From: Phycisphaeraceae bacterium
Lineage (GTDB): Bacteria; Planctomycetota; Phycisphaerae; Phycisphaerales; UBA1924
NCBI GenBank assembly: GCA_019636795.1
Contig: JAHBWW010000006.1
Coordinates: 227,253 to 291,252, forward strand
Direction: 5' to 3'
DNA length: 64,000 nucleotides
Translations under genes and position numbers: made by a program
Part shown: in pieces, positions 26,445 through 35,398 of the stretch
How the letters are laid out: every line of letters begins with the position of its first letter
Numbering within the stretch: the first letter of the stretch is position 1
The notes under the pieces: generated by a model
Told to the model about the DNA's origin: nothing
The model's input: the letters and a program-made list of their open reading frames with translations, nothing else
Databases searched by the model: none

Positions 26445-27023
26445 GTGAAACGCATGGGGATGACGAGACGACAAAAGGGTTTTGTTGGTGTTGCGGTGCT
26501 CGGCGTGGCAGCGGTGGGTGTTGATCGCCTGGTGCTGCTGCCTGGTCCTGCGAGTGCGTCGGCCGCCTCGGTTATGGAGACGGTACGCGAGCATCTCGAT
26601 CTGTCGAAGCTCGAGGCAAGAGCGACACAACTGGTCAAGGCGACAATCGAGGCGGAAGTGCTTGATGCGATGAAACAGGGCGATCCGTCGTTTGATGCGT
26701 TTAACCCTGAGGCGATGAAGCAACTTCAGGCGGCACTGGCGGGAGAGCGAGTGGCGGCCCCGGTGGCGGTGGAGGCCAAGGCGGGGGGGCCGCGCGACGA
26801 ACCGCGCACGCAGCGTGTGCCGGCCTTGACAGCGGTGGTGACTCGCGGCAGTGGGGGCATAGCGGTGCTCGATGGCAAGACGCTGTCGGTCGGCGAAACG
26901 CGTGATGGCATGACGCTTGTGGGGGTGACTGCGCGGTCGGCGACGGTGCGCATCGGGGGACGTGAGTACACGTTATCGCTCCCTGTAGCAGGAAATTTGA
27001 AAAAGTCGAGCGAGACAGAGTGA
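26445..27023 (+). CDS. PilP/GspB-like periplasmic protein (tentative)
   Basis: The 192-residue protein has a membrane helix near residues 12-34, a variable Ala-rich linker, and a C-terminal beta domain of about 50 residues with VLDGKTLSVGETRDGMTLVG. That pattern resembles the small domain of PilP or GspB/GspC-type proteins that contact the secretin. Its place right after the PilO-like gene is where pilP normally lies. Start is the GTG at 26445 or an ATG three codons later. Confidence 0.55.
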   Translation: MKRMGMTRRQKGFVGVAVLGVAAVGVDRLVLLPGPASASAASVMETVREHLDLSKLEARATQLVKATIEAEVLDAMKQGDPSFDAFNPEAMKQLQAALAGERVAAPVAVEAKAGGPRDEPRTQRVPALTAVVTRGSGGIAVLDGKTLSVGETRDGMTLVGVTARSATVRIGGREYTLSLPVAGNLKKSSETE

Positions 27024-27112
27024 AGTTGGAGAGGTGAGTCGACGATGGATTGAGTGGCGGGCCATTTGAATGGTCTGTGATCTAAGGGGATTCGATTCCA
27101 GGGAGGAATGCG

Positions 27113-27589
27113 ATGGAGACTGCGATGAAGAGAACGGTACGTGGATTCAGTCTGATCGAACTGGTGGTGGTGGTGGTGATTCTGGGCATTATCGGCGCGA
27201 TTGCGATTCCGCGCATGAGTCGTGGCGCGTCGGGCGCGGCCGACTCTGCTCTTGTGGCCGATCTTGCAGTGCTTCGCAATGCGATCGCACTGTACGAAAC
27301 GGAGCACCAGGGCGTGTTTCCGACGGTTGCGGCCTTCGAGAATCAGTTGACGACCTTCACGAATCTTGCGGGAACTGCCAACGCGACCAAGACCGAAGAG
27401 TTCCTGTATGGGCCTTACCTGCGCGGGATTCCGAAGATCAAGGTCGGGTCGAACAAGGGTTCGAACGCGGTGGTCGGCACGGCGGGCGGTACAGCGGCAT
27501 GGCTGTACAACCAGACGACCGGCGAGATCTCGGCGAACCTGGCCAGTAGTGAGAAGGACGCTGCGGGCACTCCGTATGCGGATTATTGA
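27113..27589 (+). CDS. Major pseudopilin (GspG-like)
   Basis: The 158-residue protein has a prepilin leader and helix (RGFSLIELVVVVVILGIIGA). Cleavage would follow Gly 11 and leave Phe at +1 and Glu at +5. The C-terminal part, with ALYETEHQGVFPTVAAFENQ, matches the GspG body. It is the first of five pseudopilin-like genes and probably the most abundant subunit. GGAGGAA just before the ATG is a strong ribosome binding site. The 90-bp gap before it could allow separate transcription. Confidence 0.9.
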   Translation: METAMKRTVRGFSLIELVVVVVILGIIGAIAIPRMSRGASGAADSALVADLAVLRNAIALYETEHQGVFPTVAAFENQLTTFTNLAGTANATKTEEFLYGPYLRGIPKIKVGSNKGSNAVVGTAGGTAAWLYNQTTGEISANLASSEKDAAGTPYADY

Positions 27590-27599
27590 ATCACAAGGT

Positions 27600-28064
27600 A
27601 TGACATCCTTTCTGACTGCGATCCGGAGACATTCGGGTCGTGGTTTTTCACTTCTCGAACTTGTTGTGGTGCTTGCGATTGTGGCCGTGCTGGGTGCGAT
27701 TGCCTTGCCGCGGTTCAGTTCGGCGCACGAGAACAGCGCCGCCGATCAAGCGGCCAAGCGTGTTGCGCGGATGATCGATCACGGCCGGACACTGTCACGC
27801 GGGTCGTCCAAGCAGGTCTTGTTCCAGACCGATGCCCAGAACAATCGAGTGCAACTGGTGCTCAATGGAATTACGGTTGAAGCGGTCACACTGTCAGCCA
27901 AGCCTTATCGTGTGAAGGTCGTCAGTGCGAACTTTGGTGGCTCGTCACAGGTCGTGATCGATCACTACGGAGTGGTGCAGACTGCAGGAACGATTGTTTT
28001 GCAATCAGGGACCGCCAAGAGGACCATCAATATCAATACATCGAATGGCATTGTGGTGAACTAG
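27600..28064 (+). CDS. Minor pseudopilin (GspH-like)
   Basis: The 154-residue protein carries RGFSLLELVVVLAIVAVLGA, a prepilin peptidase site plus membrane helix with Glu at +5. The globular part (residues about 50-154) is mostly beta, as in GspH/FimT. The start was placed at the ATG at 27600, eleven bases after the GspG-like stop; an ATG at 27576 overlapping that gene is also possible. It follows the GspG-like gene in the standard order. Confidence 0.85.
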   Translation: MTSFLTAIRRHSGRGFSLLELVVVLAIVAVLGAIALPRFSSAHENSAADQAAKRVARMIDHGRTLSRGSSKQVLFQTDAQNNRVQLVLNGITVEAVTLSAKPYRVKVVSANFGGSSQVVIDHYGVVQTAGTIVLQSGTAKRTININTSNGIVVN

Positions 28065-28100
28065 CGGGCACGTGGAGCGTGTGCCTGATGAGGAAGACGT

Positions 28101-29180
28101 GTGATGAAGAGTTGGCGAGGCATGACGCTGATCGAAATGGTCGCTTCGCTGGCAATTACGGCAATTATTCTGTCTGCGCTTTCGTCGGCGGTGATGGTTG
28201 CGGCCGGGGCGCTGCCGAAGGAATCATCTGAACGTGCATCGCGAGCGACGCAGCAGATGGATCGAATGCTGCTGGATATCACTGAGGCAATGCGTGTGAG
28301 TGTCTCGGGTACGACAGCGATTCGTCTGCTCGTGCCAGATCGAACCGGGAACGGACAGCCTGAGGAGATTGTGTATGGCTGGGTCGGACTCTCGGGCGGG
28401 CAGATCATTCGCTCGCAGAACGGAACAGTGAGCGAATTTCTCGGTGGAGTCGATTCGCTCGCGGTGGAATTGACGACAGGACAATCTGGGCATGTAGCCC
28501 TGACGGGGACGACTCATCCGGTGGTCAAGGGGGCGCGGGTCGAGGTGAAGTTGAACGGGCACGAGCCGGTGTCGCGGGAAGTGCCGATTCATGCCGAGCC
28601 TCCGGTGCTGAGTGGATGGGTGCGGGCGGATTTTGACTCCCTACCTCAGAACGTTGACTGGGACCGCGAAAGTGGGACCGACTGGCAAGTGACAAGCGGG
28701 AGTATTGGGAACGGCAATATCAGTGGCGGGGTGTGGGCGTGCTCGGGTACGCTGAGCCTGCGGAGCCGCTGGAAGTTTACTGAGCCGACGATCGTCTCGA
28801 CACGCGTGCTGATTACGCGAGACGACAGAAGCGCGAGTTTGAAACTGGTGGGGGACTGCTCGGCTCTGGGTCATGTTGAGTTGGAACTGATCGTTCGGCG
28901 TATGAGTTCGAGCCAGACCCGAGTGCAAATCAACCAGATCGGGTTGCTTTCCACATCGACACTGATTTCGCAGACGGTTGGCGGGGGCGTGCATGAAGTC
29001 AGTATGGTGCTGTTGCCAGGTGCAAAACGTGTGAGGCTCATCATCGATGGCGTGCTGGTGGGGCAGCCGAGTTATTCGACAAAGCTTGGGCTTCTGGCGA
29101 ATGGGTCGCTCGCTGTGAGCGGGACGGATTTTCGCGTGGAATACGACTGGGTCGAGGTTCGGGTTGGAGGTGTGGAGTGA
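28101..29180 (+). CDS. Minor pseudopilin (GspJ-like) with extra C-terminal beta domain
   Basis: The 359-residue protein starts with a short leader and RGMTLIEMVASLAITAIILS, a pilin helix with Met at +1 and Glu at +5. Residues about 30-165 fit a minor pseudopilin body. A further region of about 190 residues (from about SGWVRADFDSLPQNVDWDRE) looks like a beta-sandwich of the concanavalin/LamG type, making it much longer than ordinary GspJ. Its last bases overlap the next gene as GTGA. A ligand for the extra domain cannot be inferred. Confidence 0.75.
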   Translation: MMKSWRGMTLIEMVASLAITAIILSALSSAVMVAAGALPKESSERASRATQQMDRMLLDITEAMRVSVSGTTAIRLLVPDRTGNGQPEEIVYGWVGLSGGQIIRSQNGTVSEFLGGVDSLAVELTTGQSGHVALTGTTHPVVKGARVEVKLNGHEPVSREVPIHAEPPVLSGWVRADFDSLPQNVDWDRESGTDWQVTSGSIGNGNISGGVWACSGTLSLRSRWKFTEPTIVSTRVLITRDDRSASLKLVGDCSALGHVELELIVRRMSSSQTRVQINQIGLLSTSTLISQTVGGGVHEVSMVLLPGAKRVRLIIDGVLVGQPSYSTKLGLLANGSLAVSGTDFRVEYDWVEVRVGGVE

Positions 29181-29671
29181 AGCTCTGGGCACGTGCCATG
29201 TCGCTGGCCGAGACGACTATTGCCCTGGCGGTGGTGTCGGTGCTGCTGGGCGCGTCGCTCAACACAGTGGGCGCGACGGTGACGGTGCGGCAGATGGCTG
29301 AGGATCAGGAGCGTGCTGTGCTGCTGGCGCAGGATCTGATGGCGGAGATCATGCAGGTGGAGTATGGCAATTCCGGGACGAATTTTAGCCCCTTTTCACC
29401 CAACGGCAGCACGAGCCGTGCTGCGTACACCACGATCGACCATTACCACGGCTGGACAAGCACGCCTCCGATCACGCGTGATGGCAAGACAATCGAGTGG
29501 GGGTGGGGGCTGACACGACGCGTGAGCGTGGCCAGAGGGTCGAGCGTGCTCTCGGGCCTGGTGCCTTCGTCCAAGGTGATTCGTGTCGAGGTGATGCGCG
29601 GGAAGAAACTGGTGTTCGCGCTCGATGCGATTCGGGTGGAGGCCGAGGCTTCGACAAGGAGCATGCCGTGA
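29177..29671 (+). CDS. Minor pseudopilin (GspI-like)
   Basis: The 164-residue protein has a short leader and a pilin-type helix (MSLAETTIALAVVSVLLGAS) with Glu at +5 if cut before Met. The globular part is beta-rich with aromatic residues around 90-110. The GTG start overlaps the upstream stop. In type II systems GspI nucleates the pseudopilus tip with GspJ and GspK, and the order here is J, I, K. Confidence 0.7.
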   Translation: MKLWARAMSLAETTIALAVVSVLLGASLNTVGATVTVRQMAEDQERAVLLAQDLMAEIMQVEYGNSGTNFSPFSPNGSTSRAAYTTIDHYHGWTSTPPITRDGKTIEWGWGLTRRVSVARGSSVLSGLVPSSKVIRVEVMRGKKLVFALDAIRVEAEASTRSMP

Positions 29672-30162
29672 CGATGCGTGCTTGCCCAAAAGAAGCCTGT
29701 CGAGTGCGATCACGGCGCGGGAGTGTGTACCTGCTCGTGCTGGGCGTGTCGATGATGGTCGTGACGATTGGGGTCGGGTCGGCGCTTGCGGCCCGTGCGC
29801 AACTGGAGCGTCAGAGCATCGCGGCGGACGTGGCGCGGGCTGACACTGGCGCTGTCAGCGCTCTCGAACGCGTCATCGGGCTCATCGTGGAGGGGAAGGT
29901 AGATCCGCGCTCGATGGGTGCGGGCGTGTGGGTGCCCGAGACGAATCTGCGTGGAGTCATGATCTCGGTGTCGTATCGCGATCCGGATGATGGAAACCTG
30001 ACCGATGATGCGTGGGATCGGGTCAAGATCACGAGTCGAGCCAGACTCAATAGCGTGACGCAGTATCGGTCGATCATGATCGAGCCTTTGCCCAACGCCA
30101 GCGGTGGCGTGCGCGGGTGGAAACGCATTCCCGGTTCATACCGTGTGGAAGCGGCCCCGTGA
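29668..30162 (+). CDS. GspK/PilX-like minor pseudopilin
   Basis: The product of about 164 residues has a basic leader (CRVRSRRGSVYLLVLGVSMM) and a hydrophobic helix starting after RRG, but Glu +5 is absent, which is typical of GspK and PilX. The frame is open from 29497, but the GTG at 29668 overlaps the GspI-like stop and fits the operon style. An ATG lies two codons later. It is shorter than most GspK proteins and is the last gene of the run. Confidence 0.65.
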   Translation: MTMRACPKEACRVRSRRGSVYLLVLGVSMMVVTIGVGSALAARAQLERQSIAADVARADTGAVSALERVIGLIVEGKVDPRSMGAGVWVPETNLRGVMISVSYRDPDDGNLTDDAWDRVKITSRARLNSVTQYRSIMIEPLPNASGGVRGWKRIPGSYRVEAAP

Positions 30163-30180
30163 TGGGTTGATGGAGGCTGT

Positions 30181-31815
30181 TCAGGCGGCACGATCGCGTG
30201 TGCGAGGCTCGCTGGTGGGTTGAGTCTGGGTGTCGGCCTGGTCGCGTGCGAGCATGGCGTCGTAGGCCGAGAAATCGAGAGTCAGGAATGCATCGGTGAG
30301 TTCGGGGTCGAAGTGTGTTCCGCGACAATTGCGGATCTCGGCGAGGACTTCTTCACGGCCTCGCGCCGCGTCGTAGGTGCGGTTAGAACTCATGGCATCG
30401 AATGCGTCAGCAAGTGCCAGGATGCGAGCCATGCGCGGGATTGCATTCCCCTTGAGGCCCGATGGATAGCCCTTACCATCCCAGCGTTCGTGGTGGTGAA
30501 GAATGCCCGGAAGTGTGTCGCGAAGCATCGGAATCTCGCGCAGCATGTCGTGCCCGAGGACCGGATGCTGACGGATGCGGGCGAACTCTTCTGTCGTTGG
30601 CTTTCCTGCCGCGGTAAGCACGGACTCTGGGACACCGATCTTGCCGATGTCGTGTACAAGCCCCGCGATGTGGATCGTTCGGCAATGATCCGGCAAGAGA
30701 TTGACGGCGGCTGCGAGTTGGCGAGCGATGAAGGCAACACGCTCGGAGTGGCCACGGGTGTAGTGGTCCTTGGCATCGAGGGCAGCGGTCAGCGCGCGCA
30801 GTGTGCCAAGGAAGCTCTTCTGCTGATGCATGTGCAGGCGGACGGTTTCGAGATATGCGGTGAGAGAGGCTGCTGTCGTTTCGACCAGAAGCGTGTCGTA
30901 CGAATTGACCGCCCAATCCTTGCCGTTGCGGGCACCGAGGATCAGCAGCCCAATCGTGCGAGGCTCGATGCGAAGTGGCTGAATGATGAGTTCGGGGCCT
31001 AGAGCCTCGGACGCGATCGTTGATGCCTCGACGATGGTTGTCTTCGTATCGCTGCCCTTCGCGGCAAGTATGGTGCCGCCGGCCGAGCGAATCTGGGCGT
31101 TATCAAAGCGTGCGGTATCGAAAGCGGTACAGAAGTGAGGAACGTTGGCGTCGTCGAAATGCTGGTCGGCGTGGCGGACAAATGCGACCCATCCAAACTC
31201 TGACGTTTCGTGCAGTTCCGTGACGAGATCGCGAATGAAGTCCTCTGGCTCGTTGATGCGGGTCATCATGCGACTGATGCGCAAACTCATGCACGAGGTC
31301 TCGTAGGCCTGCGTGAGTTGAACGGTGAACTGGTCGATGGTCTTGGTGTACTCGATGGCTGCCATGGCCGAGGCGTGGGCGCGGGTGAGCGCGTCGGCGC
31401 GAGCCTCGGCGTGTGCGCGGTCAATCACGATGCCCTTGTGCAGCGAGGCCCGAAGCGCTTCGCTATCGATCGCGTTCGGCGAGCACAACGCGGCGAGGGC
31501 AGGAATCGCCTCGCGTGTTGGAGCCATCGAGACAACCCAGCCAAAGGAGTGGCGCCGGTCGCGCTCGCGGAAGAAGATAAACGTTGCTCCAGGCGCGAGC
31601 TCACGCAGGACATATGGACTGAAGTCCGCTTCGAAAGTCGCGGCCGCAGCGGCCAAAGCATCGAGCAATACGGGATCGGTTGCAAATGCAGCAAGCGTCG
31701 GGTCGTCGGGTGCCCAGGCGATGCGGTGGACATGGTCGATGCGCCAGCATGGGATGCGGTAAACATTGGACCACTCGCATATGGTCTCGAAGGCCTGGTT
31801 GAGCCGAGCTTCCAT
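30181..31815 (-). CDS. HD-GYP domain protein
   Basis: The 544-residue protein has an N-terminal region of unknown type, a GAF-like middle domain (about 180-335) and an intact HD-GYP domain at the C-terminus. IAGLVHDIGKIGVP holds the HD pair, HHHERWDGKGYPSGL the GYP motif, and RILALADAFDAM follows. Active members hydrolyse cyclic di-GMP. It starts at an ATG whose A is shared with the TAA of the preceding response regulator gene (TAATG), so the two are tightly coupled. It probably forms the output of that regulator and may act on motility, given the flagellar genes nearby. Confidence 0.9.
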   Translation of the reverse strand: MEARLNQAFETICEWSNVYRIPCWRIDHVHRIAWAPDDPTLAAFATDPVLLDALAAAAATFEADFSPYVLRELAPGATFIFFRERDRRHSFGWVVSMAPTREAIPALAALCSPNAIDSEALRASLHKGIVIDRAHAEARADALTRAHASAMAAIEYTKTIDQFTVQLTQAYETSCMSLRISRMMTRINEPEDFIRDLVTELHETSEFGWVAFVRHADQHFDDANVPHFCTAFDTARFDNAQIRSAGGTILAAKGSDTKTTIVEASTIASEALGPELIIQPLRIEPRTIGLLILGARNGKDWAVNSYDTLLVETTAASLTAYLETVRLHMHQQKSFLGTLRALTAALDAKDHYTRGHSERVAFIARQLAAAVNLLPDHCRTIHIAGLVHDIGKIGVPESVLTAAGKPTTEEFARIRQHPVLGHDMLREIPMLRDTLPGILHHHERWDGKGYPSGLKGNAIPRMARILALADAFDAMSSNRTYDAARGREEVLAEIRNCRGTHFDPELTDAFLTLDFSAYDAMLARDQADTQTQPTSEPRTRDRAA

Positions 31816-32201
31816 TACGCGGCCTCCTTGTTGACTTCGAGCAGTGTCTCGACAGCGCGAACGATCTCGCGGGCGCTGAAGGGCTTGCTGATGATTTGGC
31901 AAATGTTCGTACGCGGGATGATTTCCGCATTGACGTAATGCCCACGCCCCGTGAGCAGGATAATGGGTGTTGACGCGGTTTCGGGCAGGCGCCGAAGGGC
32001 GACTGCGAGTTCCAGGCCACTGATGTGCGGCATCTGGAGGTCGGTCACGATGGCGTGTGGCTGTTCGGTTCGAGCGAGCTGAAGGGCCTCCTCGCCATCG
32101 GAGGCGACAATGACATCGTGCCCCCGATCGACGAGTTTTCGCTTCATGATGCTGGTGATGAAGGGTTCGTCGTCGACAAGCAGGATCAGATGTGCAGACA
32201 T
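31815..32201 (-). CDS. Single-domain response regulator
   Basis: The 128-residue product is a lone receiver domain: ILLVDDEPFITSIMKRKLVD supplies the acidic pair, HAIVTDLQMPHISGLEL the phospho-acceptor Asp, and IILLTGRG plus ISKPFSAREIV the conserved Thr and Lys. It has no output domain and overlaps the HD-GYP gene (TAATG), so it most likely controls that protein. No histidine kinase gene is adjacent. The start ATG at 32201 matches the domain N-terminus; upstream frame extension is not conserved. Confidence 0.92.
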   Translation of the reverse strand: MSAHLILLVDDEPFITSIMKRKLVDRGHDVIVASDGEEALQLARTEQPHAIVTDLQMPHISGLELAVALRRLPETASTPIILLTGRGHYVNAEIIPRTNICQIISKPFSAREIVRAVETLLEVNKEAA

Positions 32202-32366
32202 GGTGTACCCCTCGGGTCGGAAAGCGCCCGGTGAGATATCGTCTGAACGAGGGATGTTTTTGGAGAACAGGGGGCCGTTTTGAACAAAACGGCGCACCGG
32301 AGGTCACCGATCTTCGATACACTCGTTGTCGAGAGACTCCCTTTGACTTGTTTTCGGACTCTTGCC

Positions 32367-32966
32367 ATGGATTACACGCGGACATCGACTGCCATGCTTG
32401 CGGGGTTGTGCGACTCGGGGAACGATCGGGTCTGGTCGGAGTTTGCGCGACGGTATGGTCCGATACTTGTGGGCTTCGCGAGGCGACTCGGTCTCGAAGA
32501 GAGCGACGCCGCGGATGTGTCGCAGGAGACACTGATCCGATTCGTGCAGGAGTATCGAGCGGGCAAGTACGACCGAACGCGCGGGAGGCTTCGATCGTGG
32601 CTGCTTTCGATCGCGCGAACGCGCGTCGCGGCAGTCTATCGCGCGCGGGCGGCGCGCCATGAGCATCAAGGTGTCACAGCAGCGGTCGATCTGAGCGATG
32701 AACACACACTCACGCAAATCTGGTCGGACGAAAGGCGGCAGGTGATCCTGCGAACCGCGTTCGAACAGTTGCGTACAACAACGAAAACGAACGAAAAGAC
32801 GATTCGCGCGTTCGAGTTGCTGGTGCAGGGCGGCTGTCCGCCGCAGGTCGTGGCTGAGGATCTGGGGATGAGCATCGAGGACGTGTATCGCGCCAAGAGC
32901 CGGGTCGCGCAAAGTCTGCGCGAGATCGTGTCGCGGCTCGAAGCCGAGTATGACGGTGAAGAGTGA
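32367..32966 (+). CDS. ECF-type RNA polymerase sigma factor
   Basis: The product of about 199 residues has sigma region 2 (FARRLGLEESDAADVSQETL and RSWLLSIARTRVAAVYRARA) and region 4 (AFELLVQGGCPPQVVAEDLG ... VYRAKSRVAQSLREI). It would direct RNA polymerase to a specific regulon. It overlaps the kinase-TPR gene at its stop. This pairing is recurrent in planctomycetes, where the kinase may phosphorylate the sigma factor in place of a classical anti-sigma factor. The ATG at 32367 is preferred over one 29 codons upstream. Confidence 0.88.
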   Translation: MDYTRTSTAMLAGLCDSGNDRVWSEFARRYGPILVGFARRLGLEESDAADVSQETLIRFVQEYRAGKYDRTRGRLRSWLLSIARTRVAAVYRARAARHEHQGVTAAVDLSDEHTLTQIWSDERRQVILRTAFEQLRTTTKTNEKTIRAFELLVQGGCPPQVVAEDLGMSIEDVYRAKSRVAQSLREIVSRLEAEYDGEE

Positions 32967-35377
32967 TGGGTGGCGCTGAGCCTCAATCGGTTTCGCAGCA
33001 CGACCTTGAGCAACTGGCAATGGGTCTGTCGGATGATCCCGCGCTCCTGGCTCGCGTGGAGTCATCGCCCGATCTCAAGGCCAGACTTGCACAGATCAGA
33101 GATGACAACGCGCTGCTCTCCGAACTGGCAATGACCCAGGGCGGACAGGCAGTGCGCGAGTTTGACGAGATTCCCGGATATGAACTGCTCGGCGAGATTC
33201 ATCGTGGTGGGCAAGGCGTGGTCTATCGCGCCAGGCAGCGTTCGGCCGATCGCGTCGTGGCGGTCAAGACGCTGCTTCAAGGCTCGTTTGCGACCGAAGG
33301 GCAGCGACATCGCTTTGAGCGCGAGGTGAAACTTGCAGCCCGGCTTCAGCACCCGGGGATCGTGACGCTTCATGAAAGCGGGCGCACCGCTACAGGGCTC
33401 AACTTCATCGTCATGGAGTTTGTCGAAGGCGAAACCGTCGATCGATGGTCAAAGCGCATGCGCGAAGCAGGACGAACGCGTGACATTGTGACGCTGTTTG
33501 CAACCATGTGCGACGCGATACGTTATGCGCACCAGCGTGGTGTCATCCATCGAGATCTCAAGCCCGGAAATGTGCTTGTTGACGCCAAAGGCCAACCGCA
33601 CGTATTGGACTTTGGAATCGCCAAGGCACTCAACGATGACGACGACGAACTGGTCGGCATGACCCGCACCGGCGAGTTCGTCGGAACTCTTGCGTACGCG
33701 GCTCCGGAGCAGGTCTCGGGCGACCCGGATCTTGTCGATATTCGCATTGACGTGTATGCGATCGGCGTAATGCTCTATGAGGCCCTGACAGGTGAGAGGC
33801 CGATCAAGACCGTTGGGTCATTGTCGTCGATTGTGGCGAGGATCTCGACAGAGTTGCCGCTTGCGGCGTCGAAGGTCTCGGATGAGATTGACGCCGACTT
33901 GAACACGATCGTGATGACCGCACTGGCCAAGTTGCCGCGCGAACGATATCAGTCGGCCGACGATCTTCGTGATGATCTTGTGCGATGGCTTGGGCATAGA
34001 GCCATCGCGGCGCGAAGCCATGACTTCTGGTATGTGGCACGAAAGGGCCTCTGGAGGCATCGCGTCCCGGCCACTATTGCAGGCGTGTTTCTGTTTATGA
34101 TCGTGGGATTTCTCGCGGTGACGAGCGTGCTGGCGTTTCGGCTCGAACGCGAAAATCGCGGCCTCGAGCAGACCGTCTCGGCGATCGGTCAAGCCCTGGC
34201 ACGCGTCGATCAGGAAACCTCCAACGTGCAGGTGTCCGACCTCGAAGAGTTTCTTGCGGGCACCAACGAAGCGCTCGGTCGCTGGCTCAAGGACCGGCCC
34301 GACATCGCGGCCTCACTGCGCAACAGCCTGGGTCTGGCGTACCTGGACATGGAGAAATTCGCCGATGCTGAAACACAGTTGCGTCAAGCGGTGGAGTTGC
34401 GCAAGTCGCTGCGCCCGCCAGCCGAAGCGGCCATCGCCGAGTCCGAGCACAACCTCGGGCGCGTGTTGTGGCGGATGGAACGGTTCGATGAGGCGGCTGA
34501 GGTATACAAGAGCGCACTGAAACTCCGCATGGAACTGTATGGGCCAGAAAACGAAGACGTTGTGCGCACCACACATCACCTGGCGCAAGTGTTGCAGGAC
34601 CTCGGGAGGCCTCAGCAAGCGGTCGAAATGTGGGAGCGAACGGTCGAGGCTCGTCGAAAGTTGCTCGGGCCGCAAAGCCCGGATGTGGCAAACTCGATGT
34701 TGGGATTGGCAACGTGTCTTCAGTTGATGGGCAGGCTGCACGAGGCACAGGGGAAACTGGAGGCAGCCCTGAGAATTGTCGAAACGTCGTACGGTGCCGA
34801 CAGCCTGCCGGTGGGTCGCGTGAAGTTTCGACTTGGGTCGGTGCTGATCGATCTCGACCGTCTCTCAGAGGCTGAAACGATGCTCAATGACACCAGACGC
34901 ATCAACGCACTCAAGAACTCCGGCACGCTCGACATGGCGCGAACGCTCCACGAACTCGGGCGTCTCGAACTGATGCGAGGCACAAATCTGACATTGGCTG
35001 AGACATACACGCGCGATGCGCGGTCGATGCGCGAACGATGGGGAAATCCGCGGAGGTCTCTGGCAGAGTCGGATCTTCAGCTGGGTCGAATCGCGGCCGC
35101 GCAAGGCGATCTTGAAGCCGCTGAGAGAAAGATTCGAAGCGGTATTGCACTGCTCGATCAGGCCAGCGTTGCCGAAGTTCACTGCGAGCGCGGGTTCGCC
35201 CTGACGTGGCTGGCCGAGGTTCTGTGGCGGCGTGAGAAGTACGCCGATGCCGAAGACTGCGCAAGAAACGCCAATGCCATCCTCGCCGAATTTCGTGATG
35301 CAAACGACGAGCAGTTTGTGAGCAACGAGCAAATCCTGGCAAAAGCTTTGGCGATGCGGCGGGCGAACGGTCGCTAG
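32966..35377 (+). CDS. Membrane Ser/Thr protein kinase with TPR sensor domain
   Basis: The protein of about 803 residues has an N-terminal segment of 70 residues, then a Hanks-type kinase domain: GEIHRGGQGVVYRA, VAVKTL, HRDLKPGNVLV, DFGIAK and AAPEQ, all catalytic residues kept. A membrane helix follows at about 370-395, then a long run of tetratricopeptide repeats (about 430-760, such as EAAEVYKSALKLRMELYGPE) that would face the periplasm or serve as a scaffold. It overlaps the ECF sigma gene, suggesting the sigma factor is its substrate or partner. A GTG at 32963 is an alternative start. Confidence 0.92.
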   Translation: MGGAEPQSVSQHDLEQLAMGLSDDPALLARVESSPDLKARLAQIRDDNALLSELAMTQGGQAVREFDEIPGYELLGEIHRGGQGVVYRARQRSADRVVAVKTLLQGSFATEGQRHRFEREVKLAARLQHPGIVTLHESGRTATGLNFIVMEFVEGETVDRWSKRMREAGRTRDIVTLFATMCDAIRYAHQRGVIHRDLKPGNVLVDAKGQPHVLDFGIAKALNDDDDELVGMTRTGEFVGTLAYAAPEQVSGDPDLVDIRIDVYAIGVMLYEALTGERPIKTVGSLSSIVARISTELPLAASKVSDEIDADLNTIVMTALAKLPRERYQSADDLRDDLVRWLGHRAIAARSHDFWYVARKGLWRHRVPATIAGVFLFMIVGFLAVTSVLAFRLERENRGLEQTVSAIGQALARVDQETSNVQVSDLEEFLAGTNEALGRWLKDRPDIAASLRNSLGLAYLDMEKFADAETQLRQAVELRKSLRPPAEAAIAESEHNLGRVLWRMERFDEAAEVYKSALKLRMELYGPENEDVVRTTHHLAQVLQDLGRPQQAVEMWERTVEARRKLLGPQSPDVANSMLGLATCLQLMGRLHEAQGKLEAALRIVETSYGADSLPVGRVKFRLGSVLIDLDRLSEAETMLNDTRRINALKNSGTLDMARTLHELGRLELMRGTNLTLAETYTRDARSMRERWGNPRRSLAESDLQLGRIAAAQGDLEAAERKIRSGIALLDQASVAEVHCERGFALTWLAEVLWRREKYADAEDCARNANAILAEFRDANDEQFVSNEQILAKALAMRRANGR

Positions 35378-35398
35378 ATGATCGTCCGAGCAATACGC

